A DNA stretch of 39,736 nt from CAYYJR01 sp964472305 (lineage in GTDB: Bacteria; Armatimonadota; Hebobacteria; CAIYQO01). The stretch covers positions 1 to 39,736 of the forward strand of contig CAYYJR010000029.1 of NCBI GenBank assembly GCA_964472305.1. The letters are read 5' to 3'. The translations under genes and the position numbers were made by a program. Shown here piece after piece: positions 9,121 through 16,788 of the stretch. Every line of letters begins with the position of its first letter. Positions within the stretch are counted from its first letter, which is position 1. The notes beneath the pieces are model-generated. The model saw nothing but the letters and a program-made list of their open reading frames with translations, ran no database searches and had not been told where the DNA came from.

Positions 9121-10881
9121 TTACCGGATAAATTTGCGGTCCAGCTCGTATTGGGTGATGGTCATCATGATCGGGCCGCCGTGCGGGCAGAGGGTGGGTT
9201 GTTGCGTGACTTGCAATTGGGTGAGCAGTTCTTCCTGTTCCTGCGGCGCAAGCAGTGCGCCCGCTTTGACGGCGGCTTTGCAGGCGATAGAGGCCAACAG
9301 GCGTCGCCGCGCTTCCTGCACGGCGCGCTGGCCGGGGTCGTCGCAGGCAAACTGGGCAATGGCGACGCCGCCTTCCAGATCGGCCAGGATGCCGTGCAGC
9401 ACCACCTCCGGGTCGCGGGCAGCGAGCAAGGCCGGTACGGCGCGCACCAGATAGCTCTGCCCGCTCAATGGTTCGATCTCGAACCCGAAACCGCCCAGAT
9501 TCTCCCGATGTTCGTCGAGCAGCGCCGCTTCACGGTGCCCCAGGTGCAGCGTGGCGGGCAGGATCAACCGTTGGACGTGGGCATGAGAGAAACTGTCCCA
9601 CAACTGTTCAAACAATACGCGCTCGTGGGCGCGATGCTGGTTGATGATCAACAGCGCGTCACGCCCTTCCGCCACCAGATAAATGCCGTGAAACTGGCCG
9701 ATGGCGCGCAGCCCGGTCGCCGGTGTCATGTAGCCGGGCATGGGTGGCGCGGATAACGGCGCGGAAAGGCCGCTGCCAGGGCTTTCCGCGAATCCGGGTA
9801 ACGTGGCGGGAGTGATCGGGGATGGAACACCGCCGTGCACGGTGGGGCGCGACCCACCCGTTGCCGGCTGCCATACCGCCAGTTCCTGCACCATGCTCAC
9901 CGCGCCCAGCGCCGTCTTTACCGCGCGCACCACCACGCCATGTATTTCCGCCTCGCGATGAAAACGCACCTCGGCTTTGGCGGGATGCACGTTCACATCC
10001 ACCTGTTCCGGATTGACTTCAATCTTCAATGCCGCGACGGGAAATCGGCCTGGACCCAGCAAACCCTCGAATCCGTATTCCAGTGCGTGGGTAAGGGTGC
10101 GATTGAGGATGCGCCGCCCGTTGACGAAGAAGAGTTGTGCGCTGCGATTGGCGCGCGCCGTCTCCGGTTTGCCCACATATCCGGTGACACGAACGCCCGG
10201 CGTTTCCAGTTCGACGGGAATCATAGCGTCGCCCGCCTGGCGACCCAGCCAGGCGTTGACGTGGGAAAGCATGCGGCTGACGGACGGACGGGACAACACC
10301 TCGCGCCCGTTATGCACCAGTCGCAGGTTCAGCGCGTGGTGGCACAGCGACAGTGCATTCAGGAAATCGGCGATCTGGCCGGATTCCGTCTGATCGCTTT
10401 TCAAAAATTTCAACCGTGCCGGGGTGTTGTAAAAAAGCTGGCGCACTTCGAAGTGCGTGCCCGGCGCGCAGCCTACCTCACGCAGATCGGTGATGGCGCC
10501 GCCGTGCACCAGCAATTCAGTGCCGACTTGCTCGCCGTGCAGGCAGGTGACCATGCGCAGATGGCTCACCGCGGCAATGCTGGGCAACGCCTCGCCGCGA
10601 AAACCCAGCGTGCGGATGGCAAACAGATCCTCAGTGGAGGCGATCTTACTGGTGGCGTGCCGCTGTAGACAGAGGACGGCGTCTTCGCGGCTCATGCCGC
10701 AACCGTTGTCAGTCACTTGAATCAGCTTGCGTCCCGCCTCTTCGACCACCACCTCAATCTCCGTGGCGCCGGCATCAATGGCGTTTTCCACCAGTTCTTT
10801 TACCACCGAGGCCGGGCGTTCGATTACCTCGCCGGCGGATATTTTATTGGCTAAGCTCTCATCAAGGACGTGAATAGACAT
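9121..10881 (-). CDS. mutL: DNA mismatch repair protein MutL
   Basis: This is a 586-residue MutL. The N-terminal GHKL ATPase has the expected motifs: ELVENAIDAGAT (motif I), DNGCGM (motif II) and TLGFRGEAL (motif III), followed by FYNTPARLKFLK. The middle is a Pro/Gly-rich linker (about 340-395). The C-terminal dimerisation/endonuclease domain keeps ACKAAVKAG and LCPHGGP. The metal-binding motif usually written DQHA(X)2E(X)4E reads NQHRAHERVLFE here, with Asn at residue 414 in place of the first Asp. MutL couples MutS mismatch recognition to strand nicking or helicase loading. No mutS is present in the window. It starts 25 bases after the metallophosphoesterase stop, so the two are probably co-transcribed. 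Confidence 0.97.
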   Translation of the reverse strand: MSIHVLDESLANKISAGEVIERPASVVKELVENAIDAGATEIEVVVEEAGRKLIQVTDNGCGMSREDAVLCLQRHATSKIASTEDLFAIRTLGFRGEALPSIAAVSHLRMVTCLHGEQVGTELLVHGGAITDLREVGCAPGTHFEVRQLFYNTPARLKFLKSDQTESGQIADFLNALSLCHHALNLRLVHNGREVLSRPSVSRMLSHVNAWLGRQAGDAMIPVELETPGVRVTGYVGKPETARANRSAQLFFVNGRRILNRTLTHALEYGFEGLLGPGRFPVAALKIEVNPEQVDVNVHPAKAEVRFHREAEIHGVVVRAVKTALGAVSMVQELAVWQPATGGSRPTVHGGVPSPITPATLPGFAESPGSGLSAPLSAPPMPGYMTPATGLRAIGQFHGIYLVAEGRDALLIINQHRAHERVLFEQLWDSFSHAHVQRLILPATLHLGHREAALLDEHRENLGGFGFEIEPLSGQSYLVRAVPALLAARDPEVVLHGILADLEGGVAIAQFACDDPGQRAVQEARRRLLASIACKAAVKAGALLAPQEQEELLTQLQVTQQPTLCPHGGPIMMTITQYELDRKFIR

Positions 10882-10905
10882 GGCAGTATAGAATTCTCCC
10901 CACTT

Positions 10906-11820
10906 TTACCCGGATGCAACCGGCGTGCCGCGCGTAAGGGTGAAGAGGGTAATCTCCGGCAGGCAGCTCAACCGTATCGGCAGGCGGGTGGAGCCGATGC
11001 CGCGGCTGACATACAGCGTGGCGCCGTTCACCGTGTGGCGTCCGGAGGAGTAGCACGCCGGCAGCCCGGTGTTGTGGTACAGCGCCTTGCCGTCCGGCAG
11101 GCAGATCTGTCCGCCGTGGGTGTGCCCACTAAGGATCAGGCGCACGCGGGGATCGAGTGGGCGAAGGATCACCTCCGGCGAGTGGGCCAGCAGGATCACC
11201 GGCACGTCGGGGGGCACCATTGTCAACGCCGCCGGCAGGCAATCGCGCCCGGTGTGCGGATCGTCCACTCCCGTCAGCCACAGGCAGGTCTCCTGGCGTT
11301 TCAGGCACATGGCGGTGTTGGTCAGCATCGGCACCAGTTGTGCCCAGCGCTCGTGCACCGGCGGGCCCAAATCGTCGCGATAATCCGCGTTGCCCAGGAT
11401 GGCTGCGACCGGCCAGCGCGCGGTCAGCCGGCGGAAGAATTCCTCTACATCGGCAGTCGAGAGGGCGGTGAAGGCGTAATCGCCGCCCAGGCACACCAGG
11501 TCGGGTCGCAGGTGCTCGACTTGCGCGAGCAGTTCTTCACCGCGGGTGGAATGCCGGCGCAGATGCATATCCGTCAGGTGAAGCAGGCGAAAACCTTCAA
11601 AGGGTGGGGGAAGGTCGGGAATGACGACCGTCTGGCAGGTGACGACCAACCGTTTGCTGTTGGCAATACCCTTCGCGATCACTGCCGTCACAGCGATGCC
11701 GAGTCCGATGCCAACCAACGTGTTCAAGCGCAAGAAGAAAAACCTCGAAATGAAAAGTGTAATTCTGGGTTCGGGACGAACGAATTTCGTTCCTGCCGCA
11801 TGAGGAAAATATTCACCCAT
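10906..11820 (-). CDS. Membrane-anchored calcineurin-like metallophosphoesterase (YkuE type)
   Basis: From the ATG at 11820 the product has 304 residues. A hydrophobic anchor (about LVGIGLGIAVTAVIAKGI) is followed by a calcineurin-like phosphoesterase domain. Metal-ligand motifs in order are LTDMHL (DxH), GGDY (GD), GNAD (GNxD), AHSPE and GHTHGGQ. This matches the YkuE-like family, whose studied members act on metal-dependent phosphoesters at the cell surface; the substrate here is unknown. The frame is open further upstream to 12003. However, that extension would overlap the better-supported 60-residue gene at 11841-12023 and reads as non-protein, so I start at MGEYFPHAAG. The SD for this start is weak. 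It lies in a tight run with the 60-residue gene and mutL. Confidence 0.88.
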   Translation of the reverse strand: MGEYFPHAAGTKFVRPEPRITLFISRFFFLRLNTLVGIGLGIAVTAVIAKGIANSKRLVVTCQTVVIPDLPPPFEGFRLLHLTDMHLRRHSTRGEELLAQVEHLRPDLVCLGGDYAFTALSTADVEEFFRRLTARWPVAAILGNADYRDDLGPPVHERWAQLVPMLTNTAMCLKRQETCLWLTGVDDPHTGRDCLPAALTMVPPDVPVILLAHSPEVILRPLDPRVRLILSGHTHGGQICLPDGKALYHNTGLPACYSSGRHTVNGATLYVSRGIGSTRLPIRLSCLPEITLFTLTRGTPVASG

Positions 11821-11840
11821 CAATCGGCGGAACCTTGAAT

Positions 11841-12023
11841 TCAGAGCGCCGCGGGCAAGTGATAATTGCGACGGGGATCGGTCAGTACTTCGATAGGAAC
11901 ATCCCGCTCGTGAACTTTCTTCTTTTTGCGTGGGAGACCACGCGAGAATTGCACGTCGTACGGGTCGACGGCTTCTTCCCATGATCCAGGCCGTGGAGTC
12001 CAATAATCATCGCGCGGATTCAT
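11841..12023 (-). CDS. Small conserved-looking protein of 60 residues, function unknown
   Basis: The small ORF begins MNPRDDYWTPRPGSWEEAV and contains a basic patch (LPRKKKKVHER) before a short acidic/hydrophobic end. It has no signal peptide or membrane segment. The case for a real gene rests on its control signals. An AGGAGGAGG Shine-Dalgarno lies about 9 bases before the ATG, and an extended -10 (TGTTATAAT) lies about 45 bases upstream. It is the first gene of the run leading to the phosphoesterase (20-base gap) and mutL. I do not recognise a family. Its composition would suit a small nucleic-acid- or protein-binding factor, but that is speculation. Confidence 0.7.
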   Translation of the reverse strand: MNPRDDYWTPRPGSWEEAVDPYDVQFSRGLPRKKKKVHERDVPIEVLTDPRRNYHLPAAL

Positions 12024-12065
12024 CGATGTCCCCTCCTCCTGCAGCCTTCGGATGTCATTATGCAT

Positions 12066-12074
12066 ATTATAACA
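12066..12074 (-). promoter_or_regulatory. Extended -10 promoter element for the small-protein/phosphoesterase/mutL run
   Basis: On the minus strand the sequence reads TGTTATAAT, a perfect TATAAT with the TGn extension. It lies in an AT-rich patch about 43 bases before the ATG at 12023. No good -35 hexamer is seen at the usual distance, which fits an extended -10 promoter. The predicted transcript starts near 12059. Confidence 0.6.
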
Positions 12075-12121
12075 CAGTTTGTGATTTGCGCGTTTGGCTC
12101 GCATAATATTTTTTCCGCAAT

Positions 12122-12130
12122 TGTGGATAA
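12122..12130 (-). promoter_or_regulatory. Perfect DnaA-box-like nonamer
   Basis: The minus strand reads TTATCCACA, identical to the consensus DnaA box. It lies between the two divergent promoters, next to an AT-rich run. A one-mismatch copy (TTATCCACC) lies on the plus strand at 12405-12413. One perfect site can occur by chance, and no cluster typical of an origin is present. Confidence 0.3.
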
Positions 12131-12193
12131 CCTGAACAAGCGGAGTGGCTCCAGCGACATGCCATTGCGGGTGGGCGATTTCATTCGCGGTTT

Positions 12194-12222
12194 TGACCAT
12201 TGAATCCCGTTGCGGTACACTG
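12194..12222 (+). promoter_or_regulatory. Sigma-70-type promoter ahead of the HPS-RraA gene
   Basis: TTGACC (12194-12199), a 17-base spacer, and TACACT (12217-12222) match the -35/-10 layout well. Transcription would begin near 12229, about 247 bases before the ATG at 12477. That makes an unusually long leader. Confidence 0.55.
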
Positions 12223-12476
12223 TCGGGGATGGGTGAAACACAGCGCCAGGGTGAGCGTGACATCCATCTGGGCGGCTATCACCCGCTCGGCGTCGTAGGG
12301 GTGCAACCCCGCGCATGCGGAGGAATGGCCGCCGTGCAGCAGCGCTTGTGCACCCCGGCGGCACGGGTGCGGATCATCGCCGGATTCGACAACATCCGCC
12401 GGAATTATCCACCGGGTAGAGCGTTGCCTGGTGGGAAGAGACTGACGCGATACCTAGTGAACGGGAGTAAGAGAGC
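12223..12476 (+). other. Long, hairpin-rich 5' leader of the HPS-RraA transcript
   Basis: No convincing protein is encoded here. One frame is open across the region, but it runs into the downstream gene out of frame and lacks an SD. Two stems are visible. GGGGT/ACCCC is at 12298-12310. A stronger two-part stem at 12328-12362 has GCCGCC pairing with GGCGGC and, inside a 3-base bulge, GTGCA pairing with TGCAC. It matches no riboswitch class I can recall. It may be a cis-regulatory RNA or just GC-rich leader sequence. Confidence 0.35.
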
Positions 12477-13778
12477 ATGGCAACAGAACGACCTATTTTG
12501 CAAGTTGCACTGGATTTTGTCGACCTGCCGCGCGCGCTGCAACTGGCCGCGGAAGCGGTCACCGGCGGCGCCGATTGGCTGGAGGCCGGCACGCCGTTAA
12601 TTAAAAGCGTGGGATTCGACGCCATTCGGCAGTTGAAGGAACGCTTTCCTGACCGGACGATTGTTGCCGACTTGAAAATTATGGACGCGGGCCGTATCGA
12701 GGTGGAATACGCCGCGAAAGCGGGCGCCGGCGTGGTGACCGTGCTGGCCGCCGCGTCGGATACCACGATCGCTGAGTGTGTGGAGGCCGGGCGCCACTAT
12801 GGCACGCGGGTGATCGCCGACCTTATCAATATCGACAACCCGGTGACGCGTGCGAAGGAAGTGGCGGCACTGGGGGTCGATTTCATTGGCGTGCACACGC
12901 CCATCGACGTGCAAATGCACGGGCAGGTGAGTTTCGACCTGTTGCACGACATCGCCCGCATGGTGGAGACACCGCTGTGTGTCGCCGGCGGCATCACCAG
13001 CGAAACGGCGGCGGACGCGGTGGCGAATGGCGCCAATGTGGTGATCGTCGGCGGCGCCATCACCAAAGCGACGGATGCCATCGCCGCCACCGACGCCATC
13101 CGCACTGCGCTCGATACCGGCCAGAAAGTCACCTCGGCCTTGTTCCACCGCGCCACCGCCGAGACGATTGGCCAGATTCTCGCGCAGGTATCTTCTGCCA
13201 ATGTCTCCGATGCCATGCACCGCGGCGGTGTGGCGCCCGGCATACGTTCGCTCACCCCCGGCCTGCGCTGCTTCGGCAAGGCGGTCACCGTGCGCACCGC
13301 ACCCGGTGATTGGGCGAAACCGGTGGAGGCTATCGACGTAGCCGGTCCCGGTCACGTGCTGGTGATTGACGTGGGCGGGGTCACGCCCGCGGTATGGGGT
13401 GAATTGGCAACCAATTCCGCGCTCAACCGCAACATTGAAGGGGTGGTCATTGACGGCGCGGCGCGCGACTCCGGTGATATTCGCGCATTGAAGCTGCCCC
13501 TGTTCAGCCGCCTGGTATGTCCCAACGCCGGTGAACCGAAAGGCTACGGCGAGATCAACGCGACCGTCCACCTCGGCGGTGTGGAGGTCAATCCCGGCGA
13601 CTGGATTCTCGCCGACGATGATGGCGTGGTGGTCATCCCGCAAGCGCATGCGGTCGAGATCACTAACCGCGCCATGGACGTCCTCGAACGCGAAAACCGC
13701 ATCCGCGAGGAAATCCATCGCGGCAGCACATTGAGCAAAGTCATCGAACTGTTGAAGTGGGAGAAGAAATACGGATAA
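12477..13778 (+). CDS. Fused 3-hexulose-6-phosphate synthase / RraA-like protein
   Basis: This is a two-domain protein of 433 residues. Residues 1 to about 212 form a TIM barrel of the orotidine-monophosphate-decarboxylase group. It has Glu36 in WLEAGTP and the catalytic DxKxxD motif at D65-K67-D70 (ADLKIMD), as in hexulose-6-phosphate synthase (ribulose-5-phosphate plus formaldehyde) or 3-keto-L-gulonate-6-phosphate decarboxylase. Residues from about 220 are an RraA/HMG-aldolase-like domain, with the glycine-rich GPGHVLVIDVGG and the GVVIDGAARDSGDI motif. The same fusion is known in archaea and some bacteria, linked to formaldehyde fixation or its reversal to make pentoses. The SD-like GGGAG lies about 10 bases upstream of the ATG. 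The URO-D-type methyltransferase downstream suggests C1 or unusual sugar metabolism. Confidence 0.88.
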   Translation: MATERPILQVALDFVDLPRALQLAAEAVTGGADWLEAGTPLIKSVGFDAIRQLKERFPDRTIVADLKIMDAGRIEVEYAAKAGAGVVTVLAAASDTTIAECVEAGRHYGTRVIADLINIDNPVTRAKEVAALGVDFIGVHTPIDVQMHGQVSFDLLHDIARMVETPLCVAGGITSETAADAVANGANVVIVGGAITKATDAIAATDAIRTALDTGQKVTSALFHRATAETIGQILAQVSSANVSDAMHRGGVAPGIRSLTPGLRCFGKAVTVRTAPGDWAKPVEAIDVAGPGHVLVIDVGGVTPAVWGELATNSALNRNIEGVVIDGAARDSGDIRALKLPLFSRLVCPNAGEPKGYGEINATVHLGGVEVNPGDWILADDDGVVVIPQAHAVEITNRAMDVLERENRIREEIHRGSTLSKVIELLKWEKKYG

Positions 13779-13990
13779 TGCGGGCGGTGCGCGTGGGAAC
13801 AGAAAAATGCTCGTCCGCTTCCGGCAAGCAGACCGTGATTCCGCATATCCAGACGCTTGCGCGTAGATGGGGGAGTGGATTGGTCCACATGTCATGTGGT
13901 TATTCGGTGCAGGGGTAGCCGTATTCCGTTTTGCCTGCCATCTCCGGCTATGCCGTCGGGCAAAATCCGTCGCGTCGCTGCGTGAAAATA

Positions 13991-13999
13991 TGCTATTAT
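13991..13999 (+). promoter_or_regulatory. Extended -10 element upstream of the methyltransferase-like gene
   Basis: TGCTATTAT (TGn plus TATTAT) lies 49 bases before the ATG at 14048, in an AT-rich dip. No -35 match is visible. The 13779-14047 gap holds nothing else I recognise. Confidence 0.4.
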
Positions 14000-14047
14000 A
14001 TGGGCCGATAGAACGCTGACTTGTCGGGAGTAGAAGAGGCGGAATCG

Positions 14048-15061
14048 ATGCGGGAACCGAATTTCGAGAATCTGTCGCGCGTGCTGCGCCGACAGCAACC
14101 GTCGCGTCCGACGCTGTTCGAGTTCTTCCTGAATGCCCGGTTGTATCAGAAGCTGGCCGGCCCGGCGTGGACGGACGACCCGGGGATGCTGCCGCAGTAC
14201 CGCACGCTGATTGCCGCTTTTCGCGCCGCCGGATATGACTACGCCACCGTCAGCGGTTCGTGCTTCTGCTTTCCCACCGGCGAACGCGCACATGCCAACA
14301 CGGTTTCGCTGAACGACGGCATGGTGATTACCGACCGTGCCAGCTTCGCGGCCTATCGGTGGCCGAATCCCGATGAGTGCGACTACTCCACCCTGTCGAA
14401 GATCGCGCCCGAGTTGCCGGACGGCATGAAGCTCATCGTCTGTGGACCCGGCGGCGTGCTGGAGAACGTAATCAGACTGGTGGGGTACGATAACCTGTGT
14501 TACCTGATCTCCGACGATCCTGAGTTGGTGGATGAGATTTTTAACGCGGTGGGCGCGCGCCTGGTGCGCCATTACGAACTGACGGCGCCCCACGCGACGG
14601 TGGGGGCATGCATCTCCAACGACGACTGGGGCTTCAAAACGCAGACCATGCTCGCCACCGCGGATATGCGCCGTTTTGTCTTCCCCTGGCACGTGCGCAT
14701 TGTCGACGCCATTCATGCCGCCGGCAAACCAGCTATTCTGCATTCGTGCGGTAATCTGAATGATGTGATGGACGACATCATTGACGTAATGCGCTACGAC
14801 GGCAAGCACTCATATGAGGACGTGATTTGTCCGGTTGAGGAAGCCTACCGGCGCTGGGGGACGCGCATCGCCATCCTCGGCGGCATCGATCTGGACTTTA
14901 TCTGCCGCTCTTCAATTGCCGAGATTCAGCAGCGTTGCCGCGCCATGCTGGCGTTGACGACCGGCTCGGGCAGCTTTGCCCTGGGCACCGGCAACAGCGT
15001 ACCCGACTATATCGATGACGATAAATACCTTGCCATGGTCGCGGTAGCCACCGCGGAATGA
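14048..15061 (+). CDS. Uroporphyrinogen-decarboxylase-superfamily protein, probably a corrinoid-dependent methyltransferase
   Basis: The 337-residue TIM-barrel protein belongs to the URO-D/MtaA/CmuA superfamily. The region around residue 232 (AILHSCGNLNDVMDDI) is the HxCGN segment that binds zinc in the methyltransferase branch. Late in the protein, GGIDLDFICRSS and the Gly-rich GSGSFALGTGNSVPDYI fit the end of the barrel. True HemE hallmarks, such as the Arg-rich N-terminal substrate motif, are not seen, so haem synthesis is unlikely. No corrinoid protein gene is nearby, leaving the substrate open. I start at ATG 14048 (MREPNFENL) rather than the in-frame TTG at 14021, because a purine-rich GAGGCGGA sits before it. 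Its stop overlaps an ATG, and the next gene begins 11 bases later. Confidence 0.75.
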   Translation: MREPNFENLSRVLRRQQPSRPTLFEFFLNARLYQKLAGPAWTDDPGMLPQYRTLIAAFRAAGYDYATVSGSCFCFPTGERAHANTVSLNDGMVITDRASFAAYRWPNPDECDYSTLSKIAPELPDGMKLIVCGPGGVLENVIRLVGYDNLCYLISDDPELVDEIFNAVGARLVRHYELTAPHATVGACISNDDWGFKTQTMLATADMRRFVFPWHVRIVDAIHAAGKPAILHSCGNLNDVMDDIIDVMRYDGKHSYEDVICPVEEAYRRWGTRIAILGGIDLDFICRSSIAEIQQRCRAMLALTTGSGSFALGTGNSVPDYIDDDKYLAMVAVATAE

Positions 15062-15072
15062 AGGAGTGGAGC

Positions 15073-15834
15073 ATGCAACTGACCGTCGTGTTGACCGTTG
15101 CACAGGGTAAGCGCCTGATCGCGCGAGCCGTGGCGCAACTGCCTGAAGTGCGACAGGCGATGGCGAACGGCCTGGTCGCTATTGGCCGCGGCACCACGAA
15201 TGCCTACGTGGCGGAGGAGCTGCTGGCGCAGACGCTGCCCAAAGGCGAATACGTCGCCGGACGCACGCTGCCGCCGGGCGTGCCGGGAGAGCGATTGGGC
15301 ACCATGAAGTACCCAGATATCGTGCTGAAAGACGGCCAGCGCGTAGACGGCCAGAGCGTGATTGACGCGGTGGAGCAGATGAAGCCGGGCGACGTGTTTA
15401 TCAAAGGCGGCAACGCGCTCAATTACGAGACCGGGGTGGTCGGCGTGCTGGTCGGTCATCCCATGGGCGGCACCATCAGCGTGTATGGGGCGCTCGCGGC
15501 GCGCAAGGCGCATTTGATAATTCCCATCGGACTGGAAAAACTGGTCATCGAGGACATTAACCGGCTCTCCCGCGAGAGCCGTCGCGCGGATAACCATCCC
15601 GCGGCGTCCGCCGTCTCGCTGTTGCCGATCACCGGTACCGTCGTCACCGAAATTGAAGCGTTCAAACAACTGGCCGGCGTCGACGCGCGCCTGCTTTCCT
15701 CCGGCGGCGTGGCCGGCGCGGAAGGCGCAATCTGGCTGCTGCTGCAAGGCAGCAAAGAGGCGCTGGATTGCGCCCTTGCCTTGCATGCAAGCGTGCAACA
15801 GGAACCAAATCTCGGATTGACGGCACCGGAGTAA
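15073..15834 (+). CDS. Conserved-looking cytosolic protein of unknown function
   Basis: The product has 253 residues and I cannot assign it to a named family. It shows no signal peptide or membrane segment. A glycine-rich loop near the N terminus (VAIGRGTTNAYVAEELL) and a second Gly/Asn-rich loop (DVFIKGGNALNYETGVVGVLVGHPMGG) look like phosphate- or sugar-binding loops. They are vaguely like those of RpiA/NagB/DeoR-type folds; that comparison is weak inference. AAGGAG is placed 7 bases before the ATG at 15073, which is why I reject the upstream ATG at 15058 that overlaps the previous stop. The tight spacing to the methyltransferase gene implies a shared transcript and a joint pathway. Confidence 0.8.
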   Translation: MQLTVVLTVAQGKRLIARAVAQLPEVRQAMANGLVAIGRGTTNAYVAEELLAQTLPKGEYVAGRTLPPGVPGERLGTMKYPDIVLKDGQRVDGQSVIDAVEQMKPGDVFIKGGNALNYETGVVGVLVGHPMGGTISVYGALAARKAHLIIPIGLEKLVIEDINRLSRESRRADNHPAASAVSLLPITGTVVTEIEAFKQLAGVDARLLSSGGVAGAEGAIWLLLQGSKEALDCALALHASVQQEPNLGLTAPE

Positions 15835-16010
15835 CGCGCATTACGTAATTGCCCGCAGTCGTTCCATGGGTGGAGCAGGCCATCGATACGCCTTGCCGGT
15901 GCAACGGTGTTTCCCGCTGGTAGGACAGGCCGACGCAACCACCGGGCGCAAGAGATTCGATTATCAACCCCTGGCCACTTATCATTGGCCATTAGACAAA
16001 GGAGCAGATT

Positions 16011-16661
16011 GTGAGACCATCGGCAGAAGTAATTGCAGGTATCGAAGCCTGCGGTGTGGTTGCGGTCGTACGCGCGGAGAGCGAGCACGAGGCGATCGGC
16101 GCAGTGAAAGCGGTCAGCGACGGCGGCATCACCGGCATCGAGGTGACCTTCACCGTGCCCAACGCGGAGAAGATTATCGAACGGTTGGCCACCGAGTTGG
16201 GCGAGACCGTTTTCCTGGGCGCGGGCACGGTGACCAGCGTGAGGCAGGCGCAGATGGCCATCGACGCGGGTGCGCAATACCTGGTCAGCCCCGGGTTCGA
16301 CGCGGAAGTGGTGTCGTATGCCCTCGGTCGCGGCTGCCCGTTCTTTCCCGGCGTGATGACTCCCAGCGAAATCCTGGCCGCGCGCAAAGTCGGGGTCGAA
16401 GTGTTTAAGCTCTTCCCTGCCTCGCGCTTTGGCGCCGCTTACCTGAAGGACCTGCGCGCACCGTTCCCCGGCATCAAACTGCTGCCTACCGGCGGCATCG
16501 ACGCGGCCAATGCCGCGGAGTATATCAAAGCTGGCGCGATGGCGCTGGGCGTGGGCGGCAAGCTGGTCGATAAAGCGGCAATCAAAGCCGGCAACTGGGC
16601 CGCGCTCACCGCCACCGCACGTGAACTGCTGCGCGTGGTGCGCGATGCCCGCGCCGGATAA
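16011..16661 (+). CDS. eda: KDPG/KHG aldolase (2-dehydro-3-deoxy-phosphogluconate / 4-hydroxy-2-oxoglutarate aldolase)
   Basis: This is a 216-residue class I aldolase of the Eda family, at the usual length. Key residues are present: Arg21 (VVRAES), Glu44 (GIEVTF), the GAGTV loop (about 70-74), SPGFD and the Schiff-base lysine Lys133 in EVFKLFPAS. The phosphate-binding LPTGGI follows. It would split 2-keto-3-deoxy-6-phosphogluconate to pyruvate and glyceraldehyde-3-phosphate in Entner-Doudoroff or uronate breakdown. The start is GTG with GGAG six bases upstream. No edd or KDG kinase gene is adjacent. It follows the unknown gene after 176 bases, so it may have its own promoter. Confidence 0.93.
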   Translation: MRPSAEVIAGIEACGVVAVVRAESEHEAIGAVKAVSDGGITGIEVTFTVPNAEKIIERLATELGETVFLGAGTVTSVRQAQMAIDAGAQYLVSPGFDAEVVSYALGRGCPFFPGVMTPSEILAARKVGVEVFKLFPASRFGAAYLKDLRAPFPGIKLLPTGGIDAANAAEYIKAGAMALGVGGKLVDKAAIKAGNWAALTATARELLRVVRDARAG

Positions 16662-16678
16662 CAGTCGGTATCTTCGGG

Positions 16679-16701
16679 CCGGATGCCGCAAAGGCATCCG
16701 G
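16679..16701 (+). terminator. Hairpin after the aldolase gene
   Basis: CCGGATGCC and GGCATCCGG form a perfect 9-base stem around a GCAAA loop, 17 bases after the stop. There is no T-run behind it, so it is either a factor-dependent or weak terminator or an RNA-stabilising stem. Confidence 0.45.
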
Positions 16702-16788
16702 TCTGCCGTTGAATCCCTGATATCCGGCATAATCACAGGCACCCCTGCTCATTTCATGCGCGGAAGCGAATATCATTGGTACTATTTA

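Noticed and set aside
11821..12003. Upstream extension of the metallophosphoesterase to 12003
   Set aside because: It overlaps the 60-residue gene, which has a far better SD, and the added residues are Ser/Arg-rich without homology.
12145..12600. 151-residue open frame covering the leader and start of the HPS-RraA gene
   Set aside because: It has no SD, a non-protein-like composition and overlaps the well-supported HPS start in another frame.
12597..13895. 432-residue minus-strand frame opposite the HPS-RraA gene
   Set aside because: His/Arg/Gly-rich shadow with no motifs. The plus-strand product has intact catalytic motifs.
14048..15061. HemE uroporphyrinogen decarboxylase of haem synthesis
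   Set aside because: The HSCGN zinc-type motif and lack of the HemE N-terminal substrate motif favour the methyltransferase branch. No other haem gene is nearby.
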